NCBI GenBank assembly: GCA_964369355.1
Contig: CAYJEO010000002.1
Location: 1-64,000, forward strand
Direction of reading: 5' to 3'
Source of the DNA: CAYJEO01 sp964369355
Lineage (GTDB): Bacteria > Bacillota_I > Bacilli_A > RF39 > UBA660
Length of the DNA: 64,000 bases
This document shows positions 1-8,537 of this stretch, piece after piece (position 1 is the stretch's first letter; each line of letters opens with the position of its first letter). Under the pieces are notes generated by a model. The model had not been told where the DNA came from and did not search any database. It saw nothing but the letters and a program-made list of their open reading frames with translations. The translations under genes and the position numbers were made by a program.

Positions 1-23
1 ATAAGGTTAGTTTATCTTTAATT

Positions 24-49
24 AAAGATTAATTTATTAATCTTTTTTT
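24..49 (+). terminator. Rho-independent terminator of an upstream gene
   Basis: A perfect 9-bp inverted repeat (AAAGATTAA at 24-32, TTAATCTTT at 37-45) with a 4-nt loop runs straight into a T-tract. It probably ends transcription from a gene left of the window. The remaining AT-rich stretch to 234 shows no gene I can support. Confidence 0.6.
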
Positions 50-234
50 ATTTGATTTAATATATTATATTTGATAAAATATCTTTATAAAGTAAGTAGG
101 TTTATGAATAAGTAAAATTTAGGTATAATGAAACTAATGTGTTTTTAATGAAAAATGTAAAATATTAAATTAATTAAATAATGTTGTTAAATAAAATTTT
201 AATACCATTCAAAAAATAGAAGGGATAACATAAA

Positions 235-765
235 ATGAAAGAAATAATAACAAATATAGATAAATTAAAAGAAGAGGAAATGACAGAAATAAAACGAAAA
301 GTAAAACTTTTACTTATAAATTCTAATAAAGAAATTATGCTTGCTTATTCAAATAATGAATATCAATTTCCTGGTGGAACCAATGAAGAAAATGAAAAAC
401 TTATTGAAACAGTTAATAGAGAAATTGAAGAAGAGACAGGTATTATTTTAAATTTAGAAAAATTAGAACCGTTTGCATGTGCTAAAGGATATTATAAAAA
501 TTGGCCTGAAAAAGGAAAAAACAGAAAAATCGAAATATATTACTATGAAATTATAACTGACGAACAACCGAAATTAGATAAACTGAAATTAACTGAAAAG
601 GAAAAAAATGGAGATTTTGAGTTAAGATTTGTTAGTTTAGATAAAGTAGAAGAAGAATTAATTAATAATGTAAAAATATTTGGTGATCCGCACAGTATTA
701 CAAAAGAAATGTTAGAGTTATTTAAAATATATAAAAACAAGGATGCCGAAAATAGAAAACTTTAA
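235..765 (+). CDS. Nudix hydrolase family protein
   Basis: This 176-residue protein has a complete Nudix box, G48-x5-E54-x7-R62-E-I-E-E-E-T-G-I70, the Mg2+-binding signature of enzymes that hydrolyse nucleoside diphosphates linked to another group. Eight lysine/glutamate-rich residues precede a beta strand around residues 23-29, as in the Nudix fold. The start at 235 follows an AGAAGGG site about 10 nt upstream. An internal ATG at 280 is possible but lacks a ribosome site. The substrate cannot be told from sequence. A second Nudix gene follows at 881 and a decayed third at about 1340, so this is a small Nudix cluster, probably accessory. Confidence 0.85.
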   Translation: MKEIITNIDKLKEEEMTEIKRKVKLLLINSNKEIMLAYSNNEYQFPGGTNEENEKLIETVNREIEEETGIILNLEKLEPFACAKGYYKNWPEKGKNRKIEIYYYEIITDEQPKLDKLKLTEKEKNGDFELRFVSLDKVEEELINNVKIFGDPHSITKEMLELFKIYKNKDAENRKL

Positions 766-880
766 AATTTGAGATTAAAATGCCTAAATGGGATTGATGA
801 TGAAGATTTAAATATTGTTATAAAGTAATCTAATGCATTGAAAAAAGTTGCAAATTACTATAAGAAGGAGAGAAAATAAT

Positions 881-1336
881 ATGAAATTTTACGATTTATT
901 AATGGAGAAAGCAAAAGAAGATGGAATAGAAAAAAATGTAGTAGGTGGCATTGTTATAAATAAAGAAAATCAAATACTGATTTTAACTAGAAAAAGCGAT
1001 GATTTTATGGGCGGAATTGATGAACTACCTAGCGGTAATATGGAAAATAGGGAGAAAATCAAAGAAGCATTAATAAGAGAAGTTAAGGAAGAAACAAATT
1101 TAGATGTGATTAATATAAAAAATTATATTAATACTTTTGATTATTTATCAGGTAGTGGGAAAAAAGCGAGACAGTATAATTTTGTTGTAGAAGTAGACAA
1201 TAGTAGTAATGTTAAATTATCTGAACATGACGAATTTAAATGGTTAAGTATTGAAGATGCCAGAAATAACTGTAAAATTACAGATGAAGTAAAATATGCA
1301 TTAGAAATATTTTATTTTAACAATATGGAGAAGTAA
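881..1336 (+). CDS. Nudix hydrolase family protein
   Basis: The 151-residue protein carries a Nudix box G52-x5-E58-x7-R66-E-V-K-E-E-T-N73-L74. The only departure from consensus is N73 in place of the usual glycine near the end. The metal-binding glutamates E67, E70 and E71 are kept, so it should be active on some nucleotide or related pyrophosphate. I choose the ATG at 881 over one at 848 because AGAAGGAGAG lies directly before it, while the upstream start has no ribosome site. It shares only the box region with the gene at 235, so the pair does not look like a recent duplication. The 115 nt between them contain no clear gene. Confidence 0.85.
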   Translation: MKFYDLLMEKAKEDGIEKNVVGGIVINKENQILILTRKSDDFMGGIDELPSGNMENREKIKEALIREVKEETNLDVINIKNYINTFDYLSGSGKKARQYNFVVEVDNSSNVKLSEHDEFKWLSIEDARNNCKITDEVKYALEIFYFNNMEK

Positions 1337-1339
1337 GAT

Positions 1340-1463
1340 GAAACAACATTTTGTGCAACTGCTTGCATAGTGAATCCTTAAGAAGATAAAATTTTGTTTA
1401 TTTTTCATAAAAAGTTACAAGAATGGCTATTTGCATGATGTCTAATCAATGAAAAGGAGTCTT
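1340..1463 (+). pseudogene. Decayed Nudix hydrolase fragment
   Basis: Read from 1340 in one frame, the translation begins ETTFCATACIVNP, hits a TAA, continues EDKILFIFHKKLQEWLFA, hits a TGA, then CLINEKESS and a TAG. This closely resembles the N-terminus of Nudix proteins that read FCATAxIVNP..KVLFIFHKKLxxWLxPGGHIxxxE, with the GGH region mutated. Three in-frame stops within about 42 codons make it non-functional. The resemblance is from memory of the family, not an alignment search. Confidence 0.6.
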
Positions 1464-1857
1464 CATAGATAATGATAAAACAGATGAAAGTCTTATGACA
1501 ATGATAAATAACGTACTAGATTCAAATGGAAAAATAAAAGATCAATTTCCTTAACTAGCAATATAAATTTTATTAGAAATCAAATTAAAATTGTACCAGA
1601 AGGACTTTATAATGAAATGGTAATATATTTACAATTTGAAGAATATTTACTACGGAAAATATTGCTTTTATTAATTCTAAATTACAAACGAATTTTAAAA
1701 TCACTAGAAGAATATTATTATACTGAAATGTATGATTATTTATCACAGTACGGTATAGAATTTTCACAGAAATCTATAGACACAATGGAAATTATACTTG
1801 ATAAAAATAAATATTATTCTAACTTTAAGAAGGAGAAAATATTAAGGAGGAAATAAA
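1464..1857 (+). pseudogene. Remnant of an unrecognised gene
   Basis: This stretch holds coherent coding-like pieces in different frames. NDKTDESLMTMINNVLDSNG ends in a stop near 1553. A second frame, open from about 1551 without a usable start, runs through VPEGLYNEMVIYLQFEEYLL to a stop at 1854-1856. The longest ATG-started piece (1617-1856, 79 codons) has no ribosome site, and its middle is leucine-rich in a way that suggests a frameshift near 1660. I read it as one or two broken genes and cannot name the family. The AAGGAGG serving the next gene sits inside its end. Confidence 0.45.
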
Positions 1858-2400
1858 ATGAAAATATTGTTTATATCAGATATTCATGGTATAACTGAAA
1901 ATTTAAATTATATTAAGGTATTAGAAGAAAAAGAAAATTTTGATAAAATTGTAGTATTAGGCGATTTATATTATGCTGGTCCAACTTATGATAATTCCTA
2001 TCAAATTAATAGCAATGAAGTCAAAAAGTTTCTTACGAAAAATCAAGATAAACTTATATGTATGAAAGGTAATTGTGACTCTGAAGTTGATATAAAGGCG
2101 AGTGATTTTCCGATTTGCAGCACTATATCATTAATTTGTGTAGATGGATTAGATATTTATTTGACTCATGGCAATGAACACAATATAGAAAAAGATAGAA
2201 AGTTCAAGAGAAAAGGAATTCTTGTTTATGGCCATGATCATTATCCTTTTATAAAAAAGAAAAATGATATGATATTTATTAATGTTGGATCTATATCATT
2301 ACCTAAAAAAGATATTGAAGCAAGTTTTGGGATATATGAAGAAAAAGTATTTACTATATATGGTATATCTGGGAATGAATTAGAGAAAATAGTGTTTTAA
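1858..2400 (+). CDS. YfcE-type metallophosphoesterase
   Basis: This 180-residue protein has all five blocks of the calcineurin-like phosphoesterase fold in the YfcE/MJ0936 arrangement: D8-x-H10, G35-D36, G71-N-C-D74, H104 in THGN, and G-H126-D-H128. These coordinate two divalent metals. YfcE relatives are phosphodiesterases acting on small model substrates, and the physiological substrate is unknown here. The length matches the family. An AGGAGG seven nucleotides ahead fixes the start. It has no membrane or secretion signal. A stem-loop with a T-tract follows at 2426. Confidence 0.88.
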   Translation: MKILFISDIHGITENLNYIKVLEEKENFDKIVVLGDLYYAGPTYDNSYQINSNEVKKFLTKNQDKLICMKGNCDSEVDIKASDFPICSTISLICVDGLDIYLTHGNEHNIEKDRKFKRKGILVYGHDHYPFIKKKNDMIFINVGSISLPKKDIEASFGIYEEKVFTIYGISGNELEKIVF

Positions 2401-2425
2401 AAATAATGTAAAAAAAACATATAAT

Positions 2426-2462
2426 AGATAGATTTAGTTCCAAAACATTTCTATCTTTTTTT
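2426..2462 (+). terminator. Terminator after the phosphoesterase gene
   Basis: AGATAGA (2426-2432) pairs with TCTATCT (2450-2456) around a 17-nt loop and leads into seven T residues. The long loop makes it a modest rather than strong terminator. Confidence 0.5.
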
Positions 2463-2514
2463 AATTGACTTAAAACAGTTTATTTGATAACATATTCTAA
2501 CCAGGAGGGATTAT

Positions 2515-3588
2515 ATGAAAAAAGTAATCGCTATAACTTTAGAAAATATAATAAGTAGTAAAAATGATTTTTGTGTAAATAATATTCCTAAGTATTTATT
2601 TAATAAGTATAATATGAAAGTGACATTAGAAGATATTAATAAAGAAAGATATTCAGAAAAATTTAATTTAAACAGACATTTAATTATTAAAAGTATTTCA
2701 GATTTACAAGCACAAAAAATTTATAAAGAAGTTAATATAGATTTTATTAAAAATAACTATGCAAAATATTTGTTTTTTAAAATAGATACAAAAGTAATTG
2801 ATTTTTTTAATAAAATAGACGGTGATATTGTTTTTATATTACCTGAGACTAATAAATCTAATATAGAGCAAGTTATAATTGAAAATTTATTTAAATCTTA
2901 TTTAAAATTAAATAAAGTTAATTTTTCTAAAGTGATTTCTGCTTCTTCGATAAAAGAAAAATTAGAGTATTTAGAAAATATAAATCCAGATTTATTATTA
3001 ACTTCGAATAAAGATTTAGTTTCTTCTTATAAAGGTAATAGTATGAAGTTAAATTATGAAATGATCAATAATGATTTAAATATATATCCTATATTAAATG
3101 AGATAAAAGATATAAAAACTCATTTATATATAGATAAACTAAATGTATATAATTTAAAGTTTATTTCTATAAAACATAAGTTACTTAAAAATGATTTATA
3201 TGAAACTATTAATTATGAAAAAATAAATAAAAATATTTCTAAAATAAAAAGACCTATTATATATGTAAGTAATACATTATCTAATTTAGATAAATCTACA
3301 TTAATTGTTAATTCTAAACAACCTGTATATTTTTTTAAAGAAGAGTATTTAAAAAATACTACTGAAGGTCAAGTAAAATATGATATTAAAACTTTATTAG
3401 AAAATCGTTTTAGTGTTGTTACTTTAGAAAATGAATATGTATTTGATTTAGCAGCTAAATTAAATATTCCTATTGTTCCAATAGAAACAAATAATAATAC
3501 AATTCTATATGATTCTGTTAATAAATTAGATAAAATAGAGTTAAAAGAAGAGTATGAGAAAGTTAAAAATAAAAATAAGAGCATTTAA
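2515..3588 (+). CDS. HAD-PlsC-like fusion protein, apparently catalytically dead
   Basis: The ORF is intact (357 residues) with a strong CCAGGAGGG site. The N-terminal half looks like a HAD-superfamily phosphatase (a KKVIAI strand, a helical cap, and an IVFILPET block where motif II would be), but the DxDx(T/V) nucleophile is replaced by TLENI. The C-terminal third resembles a PlsC/LPLAT acyltransferase. The segment PIIYVSNTLSNLDK (about 247-260) aligns with the family's NHxSxxD box, with the catalytic His replaced by T254 and Asp kept at D259. VVTLEN stands where FPEG is expected, followed by a typical LNIPIVPIE strand. HAD-PlsC fusions are known, and here both active sites look lost. It may be regulatory or scaffolding. 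It lies directly upstream of the NRPS gene, a link that is unproven. Confidence 0.5.
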   Translation: MKKVIAITLENIISSKNDFCVNNIPKYLFNKYNMKVTLEDINKERYSEKFNLNRHLIIKSISDLQAQKIYKEVNIDFIKNNYAKYLFFKIDTKVIDFFNKIDGDIVFILPETNKSNIEQVIIENLFKSYLKLNKVNFSKVISASSIKEKLEYLENINPDLLLTSNKDLVSSYKGNSMKLNYEMINNDLNIYPILNEIKDIKTHLYIDKLNVYNLKFISIKHKLLKNDLYETINYEKINKNISKIKRPIIYVSNTLSNLDKSTLIVNSKQPVYFFKEEYLKNTTEGQVKYDIKTLLENRFSVVTLENEYVFDLAAKLNIPIVPIETNNNTILYDSVNKLDKIELKEEYEKVKNKNKSI

Positions 3589-3663
3589 GTGATTAAATGT
3601 TTTTTTATATCTAAATATAATTTTAATTTTTTTCGACAATTTCCTTATAAAATATTGAAAATA

Positions 3664-3691
3664 TTGACCTTTTATGTTATTCTTATATAAG
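3664..3691 (+). promoter_or_regulatory. Candidate sigma-A promoter of the NRPS operon
   Basis: TTGACC (3664-3669) is followed after 16 nt by TATAAG (3686-3691), about 30 nt before the NRPS start. This is a near-consensus vegetative promoter in the 133-nt gap after the previous gene. Several overlapping TATA-like hexamers make the exact -10 uncertain. Confidence 0.5.
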
Positions 3692-3721
3692 TAGTAGAAT
3701 AGCCAAGAAAGAGGTTTGAGT

Positions 3722-6700
3722 ATGGAAAAATATAGATTATCTAAACCACAGATGAATATTTGGAACATGGATTTAACAAATCCTAATAGCCCTCTTACAA
3801 ACATTTGTGGTGAACTTATAATAGAAGAGCAAGAATTCGATTATGAATTACTAAATAAAGCTGTAAATCATGTTATAAGAATGAATGATGGATTACGAAT
3901 TAAACTTACAGAAACTGCTGATGGCGTTCAACAATATTTTGAAGAGTATAAGGAATCCAATATCGAATTTTTAGATTTTTCAATGAAAACAGACAAAGAA
4001 ATAGAATTGTTTAGAAAAAATAAAGCAACTTCTAAATTACCAGATGGCGAATTGATTGAGTTTAAATTAATACAATATGGCACAAAAAAAGCAAGTGTAT
4101 TTTTATTAGCGAATCATATAGTAATAGATGCTTATTCAGTGGCTTTGTTAAGTGAGTTAATTTTGAATAATTATGAAAAATTAAAAAATAACGAAGAACT
4201 TGATTTTGAAACTGGGAGTTCTTATAAAGTATTGCTTGAAAGAGAACAAAAATATTTTGAAAGTTCTAATTATCAAGAAGATAAAATTTTTTTTGATAAT
4301 GAATTTAAAGAAGAACCTAAAGTTGTGTCTGTTACGCACAAGCAAACTGATAATATTTCAGCTGCTAGAATTGATAAACTATTAACACAGGAAGAAACTC
4401 AAAAGTTAAAAGATTTTTGTGTTAAAAATGAAATTTTTGAGGCAGTATTCTTTGATACTTTAATATTTACTTATTTAAATAGAATTTCTGGAGAAGAAGA
4501 AATTACTATTGGGTCACCTGTTATGAATAGGAAAGGACCTAAAGAAAGAAAAACACTTGGGATGTTTGTAAGCACTAATCATTTGAAAGTAGACATAGAA
4601 AAAGAAGATAGTTTTAGAACCTTATCAAAGAAAGTATCGAGCAAAAAGTTTGCTATGTTCAAAAGGCAAGCGTATCCTTTTATGGATCTTCAAAATGATT
4701 TGTATGAAAAATTTGGATATTCTGGAAAATTATTTGATGTTGCAGTTTCTTATCAAAATGCAAAAATAACAGGTGCAAAAGAAAATAGTAATAGTCATGC
4801 TGATTGGTATTTTTCAGAATCGCTGAATAACTCGTTCATGCTAAGTATTGATGATAGAAGTGATTCCAATGAATTAAGATTGAGTTTTGACTATCAAACA
4901 TCAATTTTGTCAAAGGATGATGTTAATAATATTATCGATAGACTTGGTTCTATGATGGATCAAATCATTGAAAATCCAGATATAAAATTAACTGAAATAG
5001 AAATATTAAGCGAAAAAGATAAGGAAATATATAATAATTACAATAATTCGCCATATCAAGAAATAGATAAGTCAGTTATTGAAATTTTTGAAGAGGAAGT
5101 TGAAAAGAATCCAAATAATATTGCATTAGAATTTGAAAATAAAAGTTTTACATATAAGCAATTAAACATGTTAGCTAATGAACTGGCTAATTACTTATTA
5201 ACTCAGAACTTAAGTGAAAATGAGATAATTCCTATTGTTGGTAATAGGAGTCATTATACTATAATATCTCTACTAGCATTGAGAAAAATAAATAAAGCAT
5301 ATTTCATAATTGATGAAACTCAATATCCATTAGAACGAATAAATTATTTATTAGATGAAGTGAAAGCAGATAAAATTTTGACATTTGGAACATCATATAA
5401 AAAAGAAAATGTTGAAGCAATTGATATTAGAAATAGTAAAGAAAATGCAACCAGTGAATGGTATAACAATTTAAATATACCTACACATGCAGAGGATTCA
5501 TTTGCTGCCATCCATACTTCTGGTTCTACAGGCAATCCCAAAGTAGCAGTTGTTAGTGATTCAGGCATCGTAAATATGGCAAAAAATAATGATTATTTAT
5601 TAGATACTAGTGATACTTCTATAAGTTTAATTACAATGTCATTTGATGCATTTCTAGTTGATACATTTTTGCCGTTACTAAATGGAAAAAAATTGTTATT
5701 AACTAATAATGAAGAAATTAATGATATAAATGCTATAGAAAATATGTTGGATAAAGAAAATTCAGTATATTTAACACTTACACCTACTAAACTAAAAATG
5801 CTTTTAAGCATGAGTGAAAATGAATCATGGAATAAAGTAAATAACATGGTTCTTGGTGGTGAAAAAATAGATGCGTCACTATTATCTTTAATTGAAGAAA
5901 AATGTGGCGACTTAAATTTATATAATTTATATGGTCCTACTGAAACAACCGTATTTAATAGTATGAAAAAAGTTGAAAATGGGGAAACGACAATAGGCCA
6001 TCCAACAAAGAATTTTAAGAATTATATAAAAGATAAAAATAATAATATTTTACCTCCTAATGTGCTTGGAGAAATTCATGTCTCTGGAACAGGTGTTGCA
6101 AAAGGGTATTATGGACGTGAAGAATTAACTAATGAAAAATTTTATGTTGATGATAATACGAATTTGAGAACTTATAAAACAGGGGATTTTGGTTATATTA
6201 ATGAAAAAAATGAAATGGTTTTTATAGGAAGAATGGATAGCCAAATAAAAATTAATGGACTTAGAATAGAAATAGAAGAAATTGAAAGTGTTTTAAATAA
6301 ATTTCCAGGCATTAAATTATCCGCTGTTGATGTACAAAAGACAAAAGAGGAAGGTTTTTTAGTTGCCTTTTATGAAGGTACTCCAGATTCTTCTGTTGAA
6401 GGTGATTTTGCTAAACTTCTACAAAAACATTTAGAAATTTATTTACCTGCTTATATGGTGCCTCAAAGTTTTGTGAAACTTGATTCAATACCTAAAACTA
6501 CATCAGGAAAAATCGATAGAAAAAAACTACCTAAAATTTCTATTAGTGACATATTGAAAGATAATTATACAGCACCAGAAACTATATTAGAGCGTAAAAT
6601 TTGCAATATTTGGGAAGAAATATTAAAAGTTGCACCAATCGGTGTAGAAAATACATTTTCGTCGCTAGGAGGAAACTCTAAGTTATTGATAAATATGATT

Positions 6701-7909
6701 TTAAAAATAGAAAGAGAATTATCTGTTTCTTGTAAAACGAGCGAACTTCCAAAAAACCCTACTATAAAAGATATTGCTCAACTAATTGAAAAAGAAAAAA
6801 ACTTTAATGATATCAATATTGAAAGTTACAATATTGATAGTATCTCAATAGGTGAAAAACAGAGTGATAAAGATATTTTGTTAACAGGAGCTGGAGGATA
6901 TTTAGGTTCTCATATGTTGAAAAATATAATGGATACGACAGATAAAAATGTGTACTGCCTTGTGAGAAATCCAGAAAAATTTATCAAGACATTGAATTTT
7001 TATTTTGATGATTGTAATGAATTTTCAAATAGAGTATTCATTGTAAATGGTGATATCTCAAAAGAAAATTTAGGACTTAATGAATATGAATATTCAGAGT
7101 TAGCTAAGAGAGTTAGCGTGGTTATAAATAGTGCTGCAAATGTTAGTCATTTTTCTACTTTAGATGAAGCGAAACGTGATAATGTAGATGGTGTTTATAA
7201 TACAGCGAAATTTGCTTTAGAAAATGGTTCTAAGTATGAACAAATGTCAACAATTACAATTTCTGGAATAGGGGTATCAAATCAAAAAATTGAAAATTTT
7301 GAATTCAAAGAAAATAATTTAGATATAGGTCAAGACTATTCTCATGATAATTACATGCTTAGTAAATTTAAATCTGAAGAATTATTACATAAATTCAGAG
7401 AAAAAGGTCTAGATGCAAATATATACAGACTGGGTTATGTTAATAATCGAAGTTATGACAATAAATTTCAAATAAATGATGACACAAGTGCATTTAAAAT
7501 GATAGTGGATACTATAAGAGAATTTGGTATTGTTCCTGAGTCAGCTGTGAACGTAAAAATCCAACATGGTCCTGTTGATAAATTGGCGGAAGCAATTGTA
7601 ACTTTAATTAAAGATAAAGATTCTAATCATACCTATCATATGTACGATGAACGCATTGAAGATTTCTTTAGTTATTTAGATAGTCGAGGTGTAGATTATA
7701 AAATAATTAATGACGAAGAATTTCGAAAAGTAGCAGAAGAAAAATTAAAAGATAGTCTTAGTTTAGAACACTCAATAGCTTATAAGTATCTAGAAAATTT
7801 CCTTAAAAATCCAACTCAAAATACTATTAGTAATAGGCAGACACAGGAAAAATTAAAAGAGTTAGGTTTTGACTACTCAAAGGGGTATCAAAATGGTGTA
7901 TCTATTTGA
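3722..7909 (+). CDS. Single-module NRPS, C-A-PCP-thioester reductase
   Basis: A 1395-residue non-ribosomal peptide synthetase. The condensation domain spans about 1-430; its HHxxxDG motif reads N131-H132-x3-D136-A, keeping the catalytic second His. The adenylation domain spans about 445-930, with the ATP loop TSGSTGNPK at 599-607, YGPTETT, and SGKIDRKKL near its end. The carrier protein LGGNS places phosphopantetheine on S986. The terminal reductase has GAGGYLG at 1056-1062 and Y1211-x3-K1215, so the product leaves by NAD(P)H reduction as an aldehyde or alcohol. A condensation domain in a lone module implies an N-acyl or aminoacyl donor supplied from elsewhere. ATG 3722 follows AAAGAGG by 7 nt; TTG at 3716 is too close. 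The stop overlaps the PPTase start by 17 nt. Confidence 0.93.
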   Translation: MEKYRLSKPQMNIWNMDLTNPNSPLTNICGELIIEEQEFDYELLNKAVNHVIRMNDGLRIKLTETADGVQQYFEEYKESNIEFLDFSMKTDKEIELFRKNKATSKLPDGELIEFKLIQYGTKKASVFLLANHIVIDAYSVALLSELILNNYEKLKNNEELDFETGSSYKVLLEREQKYFESSNYQEDKIFFDNEFKEEPKVVSVTHKQTDNISAARIDKLLTQEETQKLKDFCVKNEIFEAVFFDTLIFTYLNRISGEEEITIGSPVMNRKGPKERKTLGMFVSTNHLKVDIEKEDSFRTLSKKVSSKKFAMFKRQAYPFMDLQNDLYEKFGYSGKLFDVAVSYQNAKITGAKENSNSHADWYFSESLNNSFMLSIDDRSDSNELRLSFDYQTSILSKDDVNNIIDRLGSMMDQIIENPDIKLTEIEILSEKDKEIYNNYNNSPYQEIDKSVIEIFEEEVEKNPNNIALEFENKSFTYKQLNMLANELANYLLTQNLSENEIIPIVGNRSHYTIISLLALRKINKAYFIIDETQYPLERINYLLDEVKADKILTFGTSYKKENVEAIDIRNSKENATSEWYNNLNIPTHAEDSFAAIHTSGSTGNPKVAVVSDSGIVNMAKNNDYLLDTSDTSISLITMSFDAFLVDTFLPLLNGKKLLLTNNEEINDINAIENMLDKENSVYLTLTPTKLKMLLSMSENESWNKVNNMVLGGEKIDASLLSLIEEKCGDLNLYNLYGPTETTVFNSMKKVENGETTIGHPTKNFKNYIKDKNNNILPPNVLGEIHVSGTGVAKGYYGREELTNEKFYVDDNTNLRTYKTGDFGYINEKNEMVFIGRMDSQIKINGLRIEIEEIESVLNKFPGIKLSAVDVQKTKEEGFLVAFYEGTPDSSVEGDFAKLLQKHLEIYLPAYMVPQSFVKLDSIPKTTSGKIDRKKLPKISISDILKDNYTAPETILERKICNIWEEILKVAPIGVENTFSSLGGNSKLLINMILKIERELSVSCKTSELPKNPTIKDIAQLIEKEKNFNDINIESYNIDSISIGEKQSDKDILLTGAGGYLGSHMLKNIMDTTDKNVYCLVRNPEKFIKTLNFYFDDCNEFSNRVFIVNGDISKENLGLNEYEYSELAKRVSVVINSAANVSHFSTLDEAKRDNVDGVYNTAKFALENGSKYEQMSTITISGIGVSNQKIENFEFKENNLDIGQDYSHDNYMLSKFKSEELLHKFREKGLDANIYRLGYVNNRSYDNKFQINDDTSAFKMIVDTIREFGIVPESAVNVKIQHGPVDKLAEAIVTLIKDKDSNHTYHMYDERIEDFFSYLDSRGVDYKIINDEEFRKVAEEKLKDSLSLEHSIAYKYLENFLKNPTQNTISNRQTQEKLKELGFDYSKGYQNGVSI

Positions 7910-8519
7910 AGTAAAAAAAAAATATGAGCTAGAGAGCATTGCAAAAAAAGCACTTTCAATGCCAGTTGAAAGGTATTATAAATTTTTAAATTATAAGAAT
8001 TATGAAGATAAACTTAATTGTGTAATAGCATACCTACTTTTAGAAAATCATCTTTCCAAAAGTAAATCTGAAGTAAATTTAATTAAGTTGGATTTTAATA
8101 AATTTGGTAAGCCAATAATTGAAAAATTAAATTTCAATATCAGCCATTCAGATAAAATTATTGGTGTTGCTGTTGATGAGATAAATGAGATTGGATTAGA
8201 TATAGAACCAATTTCAAATTTCGATTCAGTGATGATAAACTATATGTTTGATGAACAAGATACTGAAAAATATAAAAAAGAAATTTCTAATAACGTTTTT
8301 GTTAGTAAAGTTTGGTCAATGAAAGAGGCATATCTTAAATTAAAAGGATATGGACTATCTGCAAACATGTCTAATGTAAAATTTCAGTATGAATACGATA
8401 AGATTTTAATTAATGACATTTATATTCAAAGTTTTAAATATAACAATAATTGGATATCTATCGCATCGAAAAATATTGAAGAAAAAATTATTATAGTAGA
8501 AGAAAAAGATATTTTATAA
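7893..8519 (+). CDS. Sfp-type 4'-phosphopantetheinyl transferase
   Basis: The 208-residue protein has the two signature blocks of this family: GLDIE, with Mg2+-binding D103 and E105, and W141-S-M-K-E-A-Y-L-K149, with the third metal ligand E145. A NISHS strand precedes them as in Sfp/AcpT. It transfers phosphopantetheine from CoA to a carrier-protein serine, most obviously S986 of the NRPS just upstream. ATG 7893 lies 8 nt after AAGGGG and overlaps the NRPS reading frame by 17 nt, which suggests translational coupling. An upstream TTG at 7869 is unlikely. NRPS plus dedicated PPTase is the same two-gene layout as the staphylococcal aureusimine cluster. Confidence 0.92.
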   Translation: MVYLFEVKKKYELESIAKKALSMPVERYYKFLNYKNYEDKLNCVIAYLLLENHLSKSKSEVNLIKLDFNKFGKPIIEKLNFNISHSDKIIGVAVDEINEIGLDIEPISNFDSVMINYMFDEQDTEKYKKEISNNVFVSKVWSMKEAYLKLKGYGLSANMSNVKFQYEYDKILINDIYIQSFKYNNNWISIASKNIEEKIIIVEEKDIL

Positions 8520-8537
8520 TTACTAAAGGAGGATAAT

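Noticed and set aside
543..740. Reverse-strand 65-codon frame inside the first Nudix gene
   Set aside because: It is a shadow of the forward Nudix frame, with no ribosome site and Ser/Leu-rich composition typical of antisense frames in AT-rich DNA. The other antisense frames inside large genes were rejected in the same way.
3716..8519. Horizontal transfer of the NRPS locus from base composition
   Set aside because: The locus is nearly as AT-rich as its surroundings by eye, and I could not compute GC or codon statistics, so no claim of recent transfer is made.
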